From contig NC_015318.1 in assembly GCF_000194135.1 (NCBI RefSeq), forward strand, positions 1,630,431-1,694,430: 64,000 nucleotides of DNA, read 5' to 3'. Both the position numbers and the translations under genes were made by a program. The notes below the pieces were generated by a model. That model searched no databases. It had not been told where the DNA came from and saw only the letters and a program-made list of their open reading frames with translations. This stretch comes from Hippea maritima DSM 10411 (GTDB lineage: Bacteria > Campylobacterota_A > Desulfurellia > Desulfurellales > Hippeaceae). Shown piece by piece: positions 42,215-51,620 of the stretch (position 1 is the first letter of the stretch; each line of letters opens with the position of its first letter).

Positions 42215-43212
42215 AATTGTCTACCTAATGTATTATTTAATCCATCATTAACAGCTTTCCGAAATATATTATATTGTTCTTGATTTTTCTTATTTTTATA
42301 TAATGATAAAAATGAAAAAAATAGTTTCTTGTTAAGATTGTAATAAAAATTGCTACTTATTATATTTTTTTCAAAATTGACTCTATTTCTTACTGTATAA
42401 TAAACCCTAAATTTGTTTCCCTCATTTAAATATGAATAAAATGGTGAAGTTGCTTTATTCTCAAGTTGCCAAGAAACATCTATATCTTCTAAAATACTAT
42501 CCAATACAACAAAAATTTTTCCACCACTTTTTGTAATTCTATAACTCCATTCATGGTCATCAGCATATAAAAAAAACTCTTCTTTTGGATAGCCAATACT
42601 ATCTATCAATTTTTTATGAAAAAACATACCTCCATATGGAGCTACTGCTACTTTTCCACTTTTTATATTTGGATTCTCATGAAAAGTTTTTATCCCTATT
42701 TTTCTTTTTAAAACTCTTATAACTTTTTTAGGCAAATCTATAATATGAAATCCTAAAAAGCTATTCTTTCTTCCTAAAACTAAATCAGGATTGTCGGTCA
42801 TAATAGCTTCTTTATATTGTATTCTATCGGGTCTATAAGAGAGAAGTGAAACTTTTTCTTCTTTATTTTCATCTTTCAATTTATTCCAAAAATCTTTTAA
42901 AACTTTCAAACTATCTTTTTGTGGTTGATTATCATCATCTAAAAGCCATATAAATTCACACTCTTCACATTTATAAGCTTCTTGTAATCCTCTTTTGTAC
43001 CCACCAGCTGAACCTGTATTTTCATCAAGATAGATAACTTTTAATCTACTCTCTTTTTCTTCATACTCTTTTAACTGCTTTTTACTATTTTCTTCAGAAG
43101 CATTATCAACAACTATTATTTTATTCACACCCTCATTATAACAAGCATCCATAACTTGCTTCAAAAGATGAAATCTATCTCCATAGGTTACTATTACTGC
43201 ACATACTTTCAA
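42211..43212 (-). CDS. Glycosyltransferase, GT2 family
   Basis: The 333-residue protein has the GT-A start KVCAVIVTYGDRFHLLKQV, VVDNASEEN, LDENTGSAGGYKRGL and the metal-binding triad FIWLLDDDNQP, as in rhamnosyl- and galactofuranosyl-type GT2 enzymes. YADDHEWSYRITKSGGK is the usual C-terminal signature. With rmlABCD present, rhamnose transfer is plausible but not proven. It overlaps the following gene by 4 bases. Confidence 0.87.
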   Translation of the reverse strand: MKVCAVIVTYGDRFHLLKQVMDACYNEGVNKIIVVDNASEENSKKQLKEYEEKESRLKVIYLDENTGSAGGYKRGLQEAYKCEECEFIWLLDDDNQPQKDSLKVLKDFWNKLKDENKEEKVSLLSYRPDRIQYKEAIMTDNPDLVLGRKNSFLGFHIIDLPKKVIRVLKRKIGIKTFHENPNIKSGKVAVAPYGGMFFHKKLIDSIGYPKEEFFLYADDHEWSYRITKSGGKIFVVLDSILEDIDVSWQLENKATSPFYSYLNEGNKFRVYYTVRNRVNFEKNIISSNFYYNLNKKLFFSFLSLYKNKKNQEQYNIFRKAVNDGLNNTLGRQL

Positions 43213-43562
43213 TTATTATCCTTTGATTCTTTAAAAAATTCTACTACTTTTGAAAGTTTATTATTTATAAAAGGCGAAATATATTCATCAATAATAAAAT
43301 CATTAGAATTATCAAGAATTTTAATTGATAATTTTTTTAAATATTTTTTCATTAAAGTATTAAAATCATTAGTAAAACCATTTTCTTTTAATTGAATATT
43401 TAATTGTTTTATATCTAAAAAGTCTTTTAGTAATTCAATATAAGCATACTGTTTCAATTTTATAATCTCAGGAGAAAAAGAACCATCACTTAATAATCTT
43501 TTTTCTTTTAATTTTGCTTTTATATAATCAATAAGTAAAGGATTTTCAATATTGAAAATCAT
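43209..43562 (-). pseudogene. Unknown gene, C-terminal part, separated from its start by IS3
   Basis: This 117-codon piece (NNVMIFNIENPLLIDYIKAKLKEK...) lies directly downstream of the IS3 element, in the same direction as the piece at 44800-45000 on its other side. Read together they give a protein of about 180 residues with an HTH-like VFDIVSKLKITR near the break and a mostly helical C-terminal half. I do not recognise the family. Both pieces fit the polysaccharide operon's direction and composition. I could not fix the exact join, because the target duplication is unclear. Confidence 0.6.
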
Positions 43563-43631
43563 AACATTATTCTACCCCAAAAGTCAAGACAACAACCTAA
43601 TAAATTAATGTCTTTTTTATAAAATATCATA

Positions 43632-44534
43632 TTAAGCTACTTTCCTAAAAAATTTAACAGCTTTTTTAGTTTTATTGATATTGTTTTCTAACCATTCATT
43701 ATACACCTCCATAGGTTTTTTATAATTTAGTGATTGATGAAATCTTTGATTATTATAAAAATTGATATAATTTTTAATATCTTCTCTCAATTCGCTTATA
43801 GAGTTATATTCATTTAAATAAATTCTCTCAACTTTTGCACTTCTCCAAAATCTTTCAATAGCAATATTGTCAGTAGCTCTGCCTTTAGAATCCATTGATA
43901 TTTCAATGCCGTTTTCTTTAAGTGTTTTCGTGTGTATATAGCTTGTATATTGACTGCCCTGGTCTGTATTGAAAATATCCGGTTTTGGATGTTTTTTTAA
44001 TGCATTTTCCAATACATCCATTACAAAATCTGTATCCATTATATTTGATATTTTCCAAGATAAAATAGCTTTTGAATACCAATCAATCACTGCTGCAAGA
44101 TAAACTGTTCCAAATTTAGTTTTTACATAGGTTATATCAGCAGACCATACCTTATTTGGTCTATCTATATCCACTCCTTTTAATTTGTATGGATACTTTT
44201 TATCATTGCTGTTTGGTATTGTTGTAAACACAGGTTTAACTGCAAGTATCGCCTTTATTCCCATTTCTTTCCTGTATTTCGAAACAGTGTTTAATGATAC
44301 TTGATATCCTTCTGACAATAATTGCTTCCATACTTTAACCTCTCCATATACACACATAAACTCATCTTCGCTTATCTCTTTTATTCTCTGTTTTATTTTT
44401 ATCTTTTTTTCATTTACTTTTGCTTCATAATATTTGTAACTTCTGCTTATTCCAAGCAATTTATGCTTTCTGTAATCACTCAATTCTTCATTCTCATCAG
44501 CTTGGACTAATCTCCTTTTAGTCGATAAGTCCAA
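43632..44534 (-). CDS. IS3-family transposase OrfB
   Basis: The 300-residue integrase-fold protein has the DDE triad in VWSADITYVKT, IFNTDQGSQYTS and DNIAIERFWRSAKVE. It ends QRFHQSLNYKKPMEVYNEW as in most IS3 OrfB proteins. It overlaps orfA by 17 bases. The called start is a TTG at 44534, and orfB lies in the +1 frame relative to orfA, not the -1 frame usual for IS3 frameshifting. Confidence 0.92.
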   Translation of the reverse strand: MDLSTKRRLVQADENEELSDYRKHKLLGISRSYKYYEAKVNEKKIKIKQRIKEISEDEFMCVYGEVKVWKQLLSEGYQVSLNTVSKYRKEMGIKAILAVKPVFTTIPNSNDKKYPYKLKGVDIDRPNKVWSADITYVKTKFGTVYLAAVIDWYSKAILSWKISNIMDTDFVMDVLENALKKHPKPDIFNTDQGSQYTSYIHTKTLKENGIEISMDSKGRATDNIAIERFWRSAKVERIYLNEYNSISELREDIKNYINFYNNQRFHQSLNYKKPMEVYNEWLENNINKTKKAVKFFRKVA

Positions 44535-44742
44535 GCTCTTTTATTTTATCTTTGTATTCTTTTACCGCTTTGCTCGGTTCCATTGCTATTTCTGCATTCG
44601 CTAAAAATTCTTTTTTCCATCTCTCTATATTCTTTGGAAGAATATTATTATCTTGTGCTATTTGATTTAAACTTTTCTCGCCTTTCAATGCTTCTAAAAC
44701 TACTTGAGTTTTAAACTCTGCACTGTATTTTTTCCTTGCCAT
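44518..44742 (-). CDS. IS3-family OrfA (HTH protein)
   Basis: The 74-residue form starting MARKKYSAEFKTQVVLEALK at 44742 has the classic HTH of IS3 OrfA (SLNQIAQDNNILPKNIERWKKEF). A GGGGG-containing site lies just upstream of this ATG. A longer reading from 44772 is possible but unlike the family. OrfA normally fuses with OrfB by ribosomal frameshifting. Confidence 0.88.
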   Translation of the reverse strand: MARKKYSAEFKTQVVLEALKGEKSLNQIAQDNNILPKNIERWKKEFLANAEIAMEPSKAVKEYKDKIKELGLID

Positions 44743-44799
44743 CTCATACCCCCTTTCTTGCCATTTTATCATATTTTTATTGTCGTTTTTCTTGGGGTA

Positions 44800-45000
44800 T
44801 TATAGTCTTGTAATTTTTAATTTTGAGACAATATCAAAAACATCCTTTTTTAAATATCCTAATTCTATTAATTTCGAAAATATAAATAAATCAATTTCTT
44901 TCTGTTTCAAAGTTCCGAAAGATGGATTTAAATATAAATCAAACAATTCTTTTAAAACTTTTTTATTGAGTTCGTTGTTATTAAGATATCTATCTAACAT
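44800..45000 (-). pseudogene. Unknown gene, N-terminal part, cut by IS3
   Basis: The piece runs MLDRYLNNNELNKKVLKEL to VSKLKITRL and then hits a stop made at the IS3 end. The PSFGTLKQKEIDLFIFSKL segment and the following helix suggest an HTH-type or small regulatory or structural protein, but no name can be given. Its start overlaps the flippase stop by 11 bases. The rest of the protein is at 43209-43562. Confidence 0.6.
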
Positions 45001-46264
45001 AAGACTTAACCTTTAAATAATATTTCAACAAAATCATTAATAAAATTACTTCACTTAAAACCAAGGCAATACTTGCTCCCATATCTTTAAATAAATACAC
45101 TAAAATAAAAGATAATATAATATTACTAACTCCTGTAATAATAATAGCTCTGCTAAATTCCTTTTTATATCCCATCGTTATAAGTCCTAAAACTCCAAAA
45201 TAATAATTTAACCCTCCTATCAAAATTACTATACTCATTATTTTTAAATCCAAAATAATATTTTTTTGATAACTTCCTTCTACTAGATAAACTATAAAAG
45301 AAGAAAAAATAAATGTTAAAAAAACCATCAAAAGATAAATTCCAATAATATATTTTAAATACTTATTAGTAAAATCAAAAAAATATTTTTTATTATGTGA
45401 GAATTTATTTGAAAAATATGGAAAAACAGTATTTCCTGCTATATTTTGTAATGTTTGAATAATTTTAATTATCCTCTCTGCGATAGAATAATATCCAACA
45501 TATAAATTATTTGATAAAAAGCCTAAAAGCAATGTATTGAAATTTCTATAAAAATTTCCGGCAAAATTAGCTACAAATATATGCCATCCATCAATGAAAT
45601 ATTTTTTAAGTATTTGTAAAGACTGAAATTTAAGTTTTATTTTAAAATCTTTCATAATGATATATAAAGCAATTATACCGGCTGCTATAAATCCTAATGA
45701 ATTAATTAAAGGTACTTTCCAATAATCGCTCTCGTTATGAATAAATATAAATATAGCTATTGTAAATATAACTTTTGCTAAAATATTTAAAAATGTTATA
45801 TATTTCATCCTCTCTATTCCCTGAAAAAACCATTGAGGAAACATTACTTGACCTATTACCATACCAAATGTAAGTAAAAATACTACATAATGAACTTTAA
45901 ATTTATTAAAACTAAAAACTAAAATTAATAATAATAAAAAAGAAACAATCATTAAAATAAATTTGATTATCATAACACTGCTAAATATTTCATTAAGTTT
46001 TTCTTTATTGTCTCTATAAATAGAAACTTCTCTTGTGGCTGTAAGATTAAATCCATAATCAGTTAATATATTAAAATAAGCAATTGTTGCCCCAGCAAAT
46101 GCTAAAAGCCCGAATTTTTCCACTCCTAAAACTCTAACTAAATATGGAAATGTAATAAGAGGCAAAATATAATTTGCCCCTTGTAAAATAGCTAATGATA
46201 TAAAATTTGATAATAATCTTTTGTGTTCTTCTTTTTGAAATTTTTGTTTTATTTTTTTTATCAT
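44990..46264 (-). CDS. Polysaccharide flippase (Wzx-like)
   Basis: The 424-residue protein has about 12-14 hydrophobic helices and the typical start LLSNFISLAILQGANYILPLITFPYLVRVLGVEKFG of the MATE/MOP superfamily RfbX group. It would move lipid-linked repeat units across the inner membrane for the Wzy-like polymerase in the same operon. The gene is full length. Confidence 0.88.
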   Translation of the reverse strand: MIKKIKQKFQKEEHKRLLSNFISLAILQGANYILPLITFPYLVRVLGVEKFGLLAFAGATIAYFNILTDYGFNLTATREVSIYRDNKEKLNEIFSSVMIIKFILMIVSFLLLLILVFSFNKFKVHYVVFLLTFGMVIGQVMFPQWFFQGIERMKYITFLNILAKVIFTIAIFIFIHNESDYWKVPLINSLGFIAAGIIALYIIMKDFKIKLKFQSLQILKKYFIDGWHIFVANFAGNFYRNFNTLLLGFLSNNLYVGYYSIAERIIKIIQTLQNIAGNTVFPYFSNKFSHNKKYFFDFTNKYLKYIIGIYLLMVFLTFIFSSFIVYLVEGSYQKNIILDLKIMSIVILIGGLNYYFGVLGLITMGYKKEFSRAIIITGVSNIILSFILVYLFKDMGASIALVLSEVILLMILLKYYLKVKSYVR

Positions 46265-46315
46265 CGCTTAAATATTTCTCCTAATACCACAAATTCAATT
46301 TTAAATATTAAATTA

Positions 46316-47395
46316 TTATTCATTATACTTTTCTAAATACCACTTTATAGTTTTAACAATACCACTTTCAAAATTCTCATCCGCTCTCCATCCAAGCTCA
46401 TTTTCTATTTTACTTGCATCAATTGCATATCTTCTATCGTGTCCTGGACGATCAGATACAAAAGTTATTAAATCTTTATATGAAGTTAATTGGTTATTTG
46501 TTATTTGTGTATTAGTACTTATCGGATATAGTTCATCTAAAATTTCACATATTTTATTTGCTATATATATATTTGTTCTCTCATTTCTTCCACCAATATT
46601 ATATGTCTCTCCCGCTTTTCCTTTGTGATATGCTAAATCTATTCCTTTACAATGATCTAAAACATAAAGCCAATCTCTGATATTTTTACCATCTCCATAT
46701 ATTGGAATTGGATTTCCAGCAAGTGCATTTCTAATAATTGTAGGAATTAACTTTTCATCATGCTGTTTTGGTCCATAGTTATTTGAACAGTTTGTAATAA
46801 CAGTATTCATCCCATATGTGTGATGATAGCTTCTTACTATCATATCTGAGCTTGCTTTACTTGCTGAGTATGGTGAATTTGGTGCATAAGGTGTCTCTTC
46901 TGTAAATAAGATATTAGAATCATCCGGCAATGTCCCATATACTTCATCAGTTGATATATGATGAAATCGTGAGTCTTTATATTCATCTTTATATTTAAAA
47001 GGAGCTTCCATCCAATAATTTTTTGCTACATCTATAAGAGTATATGTTCCATTTACATTTGTTTCTACAAATACTCCTGGATTTTTTATTGAATTATCTA
47101 CATGACTCTCAGCTGCAAAATGAATAACTCCTCTTATATCATACTCTTTAAAAATATATTCAACAAGTTCTTTATTGCAGATATTTCCTTTTATAAATTT
47201 ATATCTTGGATGATTTTCTACCTCTTGTAAATTTTCCAAATCTCCTGCATAAGTTAGCACATCTAAATTTATTATATTATACTCTTGATACTTTTCTAAG
47301 AAATACGGAATAAAATTACTCCCTATAAATCCTGCTCCGCCGGTAATTAAAATAGTTTTGAGTTTTGAGTTTTGAGTTTTGAATTTATTTGACAT
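46316..47395 (-). CDS. rmlB: dTDP-glucose 4,6-dehydratase
   Basis: RmlB makes dTDP-4-keto-6-deoxyglucose in dTDP-rhamnose synthesis. The protein has ILITGGAGFIGSNFIPYF, FAAESHVDNSI, STDEVYGTLP and YSASKASSDMIVRSY with the catalytic tyrosine and lysine. Its N-terminus MSNKFKTQNSKLKT is encoded by four AGTTTTG heptamers (47354-47381) and does not belong to the family. A second odd insert, STNTQITNNQLTS, near residue 300 is encoded by degenerate heptamers at 46486-46513. The core is intact. The start overlaps the four-helix-bundle gene by 11 bases. Confidence 0.93.
   Translation of the reverse strand: MSNKFKTQNSKLKTILITGGAGFIGSNFIPYFLEKYQEYNIINLDVLTYAGDLENLQEVENHPRYKFIKGNICNKELVEYIFKEYDIRGVIHFAAESHVDNSIKNPGVFVETNVNGTYTLIDVAKNYWMEAPFKYKDEYKDSRFHHISTDEVYGTLPDDSNILFTEETPYAPNSPYSASKASSDMIVRSYHHTYGMNTVITNCSNNYGPKQHDEKLIPTIIRNALAGNPIPIYGDGKNIRDWLYVLDHCKGIDLAYHKGKAGETYNIGGRNERTNIYIANKICEILDELYPISTNTQITNNQLTSYKDLITFVSDRPGHDRRYAIDASKIENELGWRADENFESGIVKTIKWYLEKYNE
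47354..47381. repeat. Heptanucleotide repeat in the 5' end of rmlB
   Basis: Four perfect AGTTTTG units read on the plus strand. On the coding strand they give an extra N-terminal peptide in RmlB. Confidence 0.9.
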
Positions 47396-47765
47396 TTTGT
47401 TCCTTTTTAAGGTTTTCTTGGGATGTTTTTACAATAGAAGTTAATATTTTTATAATTTCCTCAATATCATTTTGTAATGTAATAACATGATTTTCTGTTT
47501 TTGAAAGATAATCCGTTGCAATTAATAAATTGATCCAATATTTTGTTTCTCTTGCTTCTTTATTTGCTATTGCCATTTTTGAAATAAAATCTTTTTTACT
47601 TTGTGCTGATATTGCTTCATTGACATTTGATCCAATTGAAGTTCCACAACGAAGTAATTGTTTAGATATAGTATATTCTTTATAATTACTACACAAAAAA
47701 TTATAAAGTTTTGCAATTCTAACTGCAAAATCAAAACTTTTTTTGTATATAGTATTTTCATTCAT
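47385..47765 (-). CDS. Four helix bundle protein (S23/IVS type, TIGR02436-like)
   Basis: The 126-residue protein has the family pattern YKKSFDFAVRIAKLYNFL, LRCGTSIGSNVNEAISAQSKKDFISKMAIANKEARETKYWINLL. This fold was first noted in 23S rRNA intervening sequences, and a relative is the Avd protein of diversity-generating retroelements. The molecular role is unknown. It sits between rmlD and rmlB, which are usually adjacent, and heptanucleotide repeats flank it on both sides (47764-47784 and 47354-47381). No reverse transcriptase or variable repeat is nearby. Confidence 0.88.
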   Translation of the reverse strand: MNENTIYKKSFDFAVRIAKLYNFLCSNYKEYTISKQLLRCGTSIGSNVNEAISAQSKKDFISKMAIANKEARETKYWINLLIATDYLSKTENHVITLQNDIEEIIKILTSIVKTSQENLKKEQNVK

Positions 47766-47784
47766 AACTCATACCTCAAAACTC
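47764..47784. repeat. Heptanucleotide repeat at the rmlD/four-helix-bundle junction
   Basis: Three units (ATAACTC ATACCTC AAAACTC) lie across the stop of rmlD and the start of the four-helix-bundle gene. They encode the last residues of RmlD. Confidence 0.8.
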
Positions 47785-48647
47785 AACATTTTTTTTAAAC
47801 TTTCTCTCCAATAAGGAATTTCAATATTAAATTCTTTTTTTATTTTGTTTTTATTAAGCACTGAGTAATAAGGTCTTTTTGCCGGTGTAGGATAATCTTT
47901 TGTTTCAATTGGATTTATTTTTATATCAATACTCTTTATATCAAATATAGCCTTTGCAAAATCATACCAACTGCATATACCTTCGTTGCTAAAATGAAAA
48001 ATTTCTGCTTTAAAATTATTTAATTTTTCATAATTTTTATCAATTATTTCTAAAATAGCTTTTGCTAAATCTCTTGCATAAGTAGGAGTTCCTACCTGGT
48101 CAAATACTACATTAAGTTCACTTCTGTCTTTTAATCTCAGCATTGTTTTTACAAAATTGTGTCCAAAAGTACTATAAACCCAAGATGTTCTTATTATAAT
48201 ACCTCTTGCACCACTATTTATAAAAGCCTCTTCACCTTTTAATTTTGTAAGTCCATAAATTCCCTGAGGATTTGTTTTATAATCCTCTTTATATGGTTTA
48301 TAATTTTTTCCATCAAATACATAATCAGTAGAAATATGTATTAAAGTAATATCATTTTCTTTTGAAATATTAGCTAAATATTTAACTGCTTGATGATTAA
48401 TCAAATCAGAAAGTTCTTTTTCCTCTTCTGCTTTATCTACTGCTGTGTATGCAGCACAGTTAATAATTAAATCAATATCTTTTTCTTTTACAAATTTTTC
48501 AATTTCTTCTTTTTTCGTAATATCAAGTTTATCTTTATCAGTAAAGAAAAATGTTAAATGTTTGATGTTAGATGTTAAATTGTTTTTTACTAAATATTTT
48601 ATTTCACTACCTAATTGACCATTTGCTCCAGTTACTAAAACATTCAT
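47769..48647 (-). CDS. rmlD: dTDP-4-dehydrorhamnose reductase
   Basis: RmlD completes dTDP-L-rhamnose. The 292-residue protein has [44 protein letters not shown], and YGLTKLKGEEA with the catalytic YxxxK. Between the first strand and FTDKDKLDIT the peptide NNLTSNIKHLTFF is encoded by four heptamers (48551-48578), an insert beyond the normal family loop. Its C-terminal MLSFEV also falls in heptamer repeat. It overlaps rmlC by 4 bases. Confidence 0.93.
   Translation of the reverse strand: MNVLVTGANGQLGSEIKYLVKNNLTSNIKHLTFFFTDKDKLDITKKEEIEKFVKEKDIDLIINCAAYTAVDKAEEEKELSDLINHQAVKYLANISKENDITLIHISTDYVFDGKNYKPYKEDYKTNPQGIYGLTKLKGEEAFINSGARGIIIRTSWVYSTFGHNFVKTMLRLKDRSELNVVFDQVGTPTYARDLAKAILEIIDKNYEKLNNFKAEIFHFSNEGICSWYDFAKAIFDIKSIDIKINPIETKDYPTPAKRPYYSVLNKNKIKKEFNIEIPYWRESLKKMLSFEV
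48551..48578. repeat. Heptanucleotide repeat inside rmlD
   Basis: Four units ATGTTAA ATGTTTG ATGTTAG ATGTTAA lie in frame within rmlD and add about nine codons to a surface loop. Confidence 0.85.
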
Positions 48648-49219
48648 TGAACATCCTCGTATAAATCAACATATTCAAAAATTTCAGCATCTTTAAGTAA
48701 AGGAGCGTTTTTATCTTTTTCTGATACAAGTATTTTATCTTTTGGAAAATTCCAATTAATATTAATATCAGGATCATCAAATCTTATATTTCTGTCATAT
48801 TCAGGTGCATAATAATTATCTACTTTATAAGTAAAGATAGCTTCATCACTTGTAACTAAAAATCCATGAGCAAATCCTCTTGGTATAAAAAGCTGTTTTT
48901 TATTATCTTCACTAAGCTCTACTGCTACATATTTTCCAAATGTAGATGAGCCTTTTCTTATATCTACAGCTACATCTATTACACTTCCTTTTATTACTCT
49001 TACTAATTTACTTTGTGCAAATGGAGGTAACTGATAATGAAGTCCTCTTAAAACACCTCTTTTACTTTTAGACTCATTGTCTTGAATAAAATTTATTTTC
49101 CTAACATTTTTTTCAAATATATCTTGCCTAAAAGTTTCCATAAAATAACCTCTATTATCTCCAAAAACTTTTAGCTCTATTATTACAACATCAGGAATTT
49201 TGGTTTTTATAATTTTCAT
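48644..49219 (-). CDS. rmlC: dTDP-4-dehydrorhamnose 3,5-epimerase
   Basis: The 191-residue cupin-type epimerase has [36 protein letters not shown] with the catalytic histidine, [19 protein letters not shown] and [12 protein letters not shown]. It is full length and coupled to rmlA and rmlD by 4-base overlaps. Confidence 0.95.
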   Translation of the reverse strand: MKIIKTKIPDVVIIELKVFGDNRGYFMETFRQDIFEKNVRKINFIQDNESKSKRGVLRGLHYQLPPFAQSKLVRVIKGSVIDVAVDIRKGSSTFGKYVAVELSEDNKKQLFIPRGFAHGFLVTSDEAIFTYKVDNYYAPEYDRNIRFDDPDININWNFPKDKILVSEKDKNAPLLKDAEIFEYVDLYEDVQ

Positions 49220-50100
49220 TTTTTGCCTTCTTTTGCAATTTTTAAAAGATATTGTCCATATCCAGTTTTTTTAAGAGGTGTTGCTAACTCTTTTAATTTT
49301 TCCTTATCTATCCAACCATTTAAATATGCTATCTCTTCAATACAGCCAACTTTAAGGCCTGTTCTTTTTTCTATAGCTCTTATAAAATCACTTGCATCAA
49401 GTAAACTATCATGTGTCCCTGTATCAAACCATGCATATCCTCTACCAAGCAATTCTACTTTTAATCTATCTTCTTTTAAATACATCTCATTTATAGATGT
49501 AATTTCAAGCTCTCCTCTATCACTTGGTTTTACTTTATGAGCTTTTTTTATAACATCATTTGGATAAAAATAAAGCCCTACCACTGCATAATTACTTTTT
49601 GGATTTTTTGGTTTTTCTTCTATTGAAATAACCTTCCCGTTTTCATCAAACTCTACTACTCCATATCTTTCAGGGTCATTTACATAATACCCAAAAACTG
49701 TTGCTTTATTTTCATTTTTAATATTTTCTACCGCATTTTTTAAAACTTCAGTAAGTCCATGTCCAAAAAATACATTGTCTCCTAATACTAAACATACATC
49801 ATCATTACCTATAAACTCTTCTCCAATGATAAACGCTTCCGCAAGTCCCCTTGGCTCATTTTGTATTTTATACTCTATATTCAGTTCTATTTGGCTTCCA
49901 TCTCCAAAAAGCATTTTATAATTATCAATATACTCCGGATTTGAAATAATTAAAATATCTTTTATTCCGCTTAACATCAATACACTTAATGGATAATAAA
50001 TCATAGGCTTGTCATAAAGTGGCAGTAACTGTTTTGAAATTCCTTTTGTAATCGGATATAACCTTGTTCCACTTCCCCCTGCTAATATTATTCCTTTCAT
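49216..50100 (-). CDS. rmlA: Glucose-1-phosphate thymidylyltransferase
   Basis: RmlA makes dTDP-glucose, the first step to dTDP-rhamnose. The 294 residues contain [66 protein letters not shown] and [12 protein letters not shown]. The gene is full length. It follows the truncated UDP-glucose dehydrogenase gene with no gap. Confidence 0.96.
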   Translation of the reverse strand: MKGIILAGGSGTRLYPITKGISKQLLPLYDKPMIYYPLSVLMLSGIKDILIISNPEYIDNYKMLFGDGSQIELNIEYKIQNEPRGLAEAFIIGEEFIGNDDVCLVLGDNVFFGHGLTEVLKNAVENIKNENKATVFGYYVNDPERYGVVEFDENGKVISIEEKPKNPKSNYAVVGLYFYPNDVIKKAHKVKPSDRGELEITSINEMYLKEDRLKVELLGRGYAWFDTGTHDSLLDASDFIRAIEKRTGLKVGCIEEIAYLNGWIDKEKLKELATPLKKTGYGQYLLKIAKEGKK

Positions 50101-50600
50101 CTAATCCCTCTCATAAATATCTCTGCTATAAACTTTATCTTTAAATTTCTCTAAATCTTTTTCCATCCTGTTAGCTAAAATTATATCACATTTTTCAAGT
50201 TCGTTTAAATCATTTGTCACTTTAATTCCATCTATTTCTTTTTCAATTGCAGCTGGTTCGTAAATTATCATTTCCACAAAAGGTTTTAACATTTCCATAA
50301 TATCAAATATTGCACTACTTCTGAAATTATCACTTCCGGCTTTCATAATAAGTCTATAAATTCCTACTTTTTTAGGGTTTTTGTCAAGTATCTGTTTTGC
50401 AATGTGTTCTTTTCTAAGTACATTTGATTCAACAATTGCTTCCATTAATTTTTGAGGAATATTGTCTATTGTATAATTTGCTAAAAGCTGCTTAGTATCT
50501 TTTGGAAGACAGTATCCTCCATAGCCAAAGCTTGGGTTATTATAATGCATCCCTATTCTTGGATCTAAACATACACCTTCTATTATTTCTTTAGCAATAG
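50101..50600 (-). pseudogene. UDP-glucose 6-dehydrogenase, C-terminal remnant
   Basis: The open frame reads [38 protein letters not shown], which contains the active-site cysteine loop. It then continues through the C-terminal domain ([37 protein letters not shown]). The N-terminal NAD domain, about 240 residues, is missing: homology stops at about 50600, next to a RAYT element. Translation from ATG 50550 is possible but would lack the catalytic NAD site. Confidence 0.85.
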
Positions 50601-50606
50601 GTCACA

Positions 50607-50634
50607 GGGGTCGCATCTCAACATTTGACATTCA
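50607..50634. repeat. Left inverted end of the RAYT element
   Basis: The 28 bases begin GGGGTCGCATCTCAACATTT and pair with 51621-51648 at 26 of 28 positions. Confidence 0.9.
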
Positions 50635-51603
50635 TTTCCTCTCCATCTCTTTTGTCGTTTTTTCTACCATTCCTTGGGTTATTTTATCTTTTCTCATTTC
50701 TTTTTCAAATCTTTTTACAGTTTGAGATACAGCAGAATAATCGATATTAAACAGTTCACCAATTTCTTTCAATGATAAAGGTGTGTATTTTTTTAGAAGA
50801 TATAGGGTTAATTTTCGGTAAATATTGCCTTTGATTTTTTTAAAGATTATGTTTTGTTTTATATTAAACTGAGTTGATACAGCATTAATCACACGTTCTT
50901 TTGGTAGTAAGTTTTCACCTTTTATATGACTTATTTCCCTGTTTGAACTCAATTTGGATATCTTCTCTTTTATCTTTTCTATAAATTTTTCACTACCTAA
51001 AGCTAAATTCTTATAACTTTTTTCAAGGGGATTTTTAAGATCTGCATTCTCTATAACATACTTCATATATTGTTTTTGAGCCTGTTCTTCATTATCTGAA
51101 AAATTGCTTAATATAAATGACACATCAAGTCTTTTTACGAGAGGGCTTTTTTTGCCGATATAATCTAAGAAACTTGAAAAATGATAGTTATCCGGATCAT
51201 CAACCATACCAGCTCTTGCAGGATTTAGATGAATGTAGGCTGATAAAACTAATGCATAGCTATCCGCATCAACAACAATGGATTTATATCTACCCTGAAA
51301 TATAGAGCCTACAAGTTTATATTTTGCCCTAAACCAGTTGGCATAAGATGTATTGAGATAATGCATGCCCTCTGAGATGTTTGCAGATGGCGTTTTTATA
51401 AACAGATGATAGTGGTTATCCATAAGGCAGTAGGCGTAACATACAAAAGAGTATTTTTCAAAGGTTTCATTCATTTTGTCTATAAAGACATATTTATCCT
51501 TATCAGAATAAAAGATATTTTCTCTTCTAATGCCTCTTGCGGTTATATGGTAGAATGCATTCTCAAAAGAAATTCTCAAAGGTCGTGCTATAACAGAGGG
51601 CAA
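50632..51603 (-). CDS. REP-associated tyrosine transposase (Y1, IS200-like)
   Basis: The protein of about 324 residues begins VIARPLRISFENAFYHITARG and has the metal-binding HUH-type motif DNHYHLFIKTP. The catalytic tyrosine region is SAYIHLNPARAGMVDDPDNYHFSSF. A C-terminal domain after residue ~250 has a DnaA-like or sigma-like HTH (LSLKEIGELFNIDYSAVSQTVKRFE). I choose TTG at 51603 because the family starts just before ARPLRI. The longer tool-called start lies inside the inverted repeat. The stop lies within the left repeat. Confidence 0.88.
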   Translation of the reverse strand: MPSVIARPLRISFENAFYHITARGIRRENIFYSDKDKYVFIDKMNETFEKYSFVCYAYCLMDNHYHLFIKTPSANISEGMHYLNTSYANWFRAKYKLVGSIFQGRYKSIVVDADSYALVLSAYIHLNPARAGMVDDPDNYHFSSFLDYIGKKSPLVKRLDVSFILSNFSDNEEQAQKQYMKYVIENADLKNPLEKSYKNLALGSEKFIEKIKEKISKLSSNREISHIKGENLLPKERVINAVSTQFNIKQNIIFKKIKGNIYRKLTLYLLKKYTPLSLKEIGELFNIDYSAVSQTVKRFEKEMRKDKITQGMVEKTTKEMERK

Positions 51604-51620
51604 AGTATCATAAGATTGAG

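Larger units (their letters stand above)
43573..44799 (-). mobile_element. IS3-family element
   Basis: Imperfect inverted ends TACCCCAAAAGTCAAGACAA (43573 on) and, on the other strand, TACCCCAAGAAAAACGACAA (from 44799) bound a two-ORF element of about 1.23 kb. It holds orfA (HTH) and orfB (DDE integrase). The boundaries are uncertain by a few bases and I cannot define a clean 3-4 bp duplication. Confidence 0.85.

Noticed and set aside
47385-47765. Four-helix-bundle gene as an Avd of a diversity-generating retroelement
   Set aside because: There is no reverse transcriptase, template repeat or variable repeat in the window, and no A-biased variation is visible.
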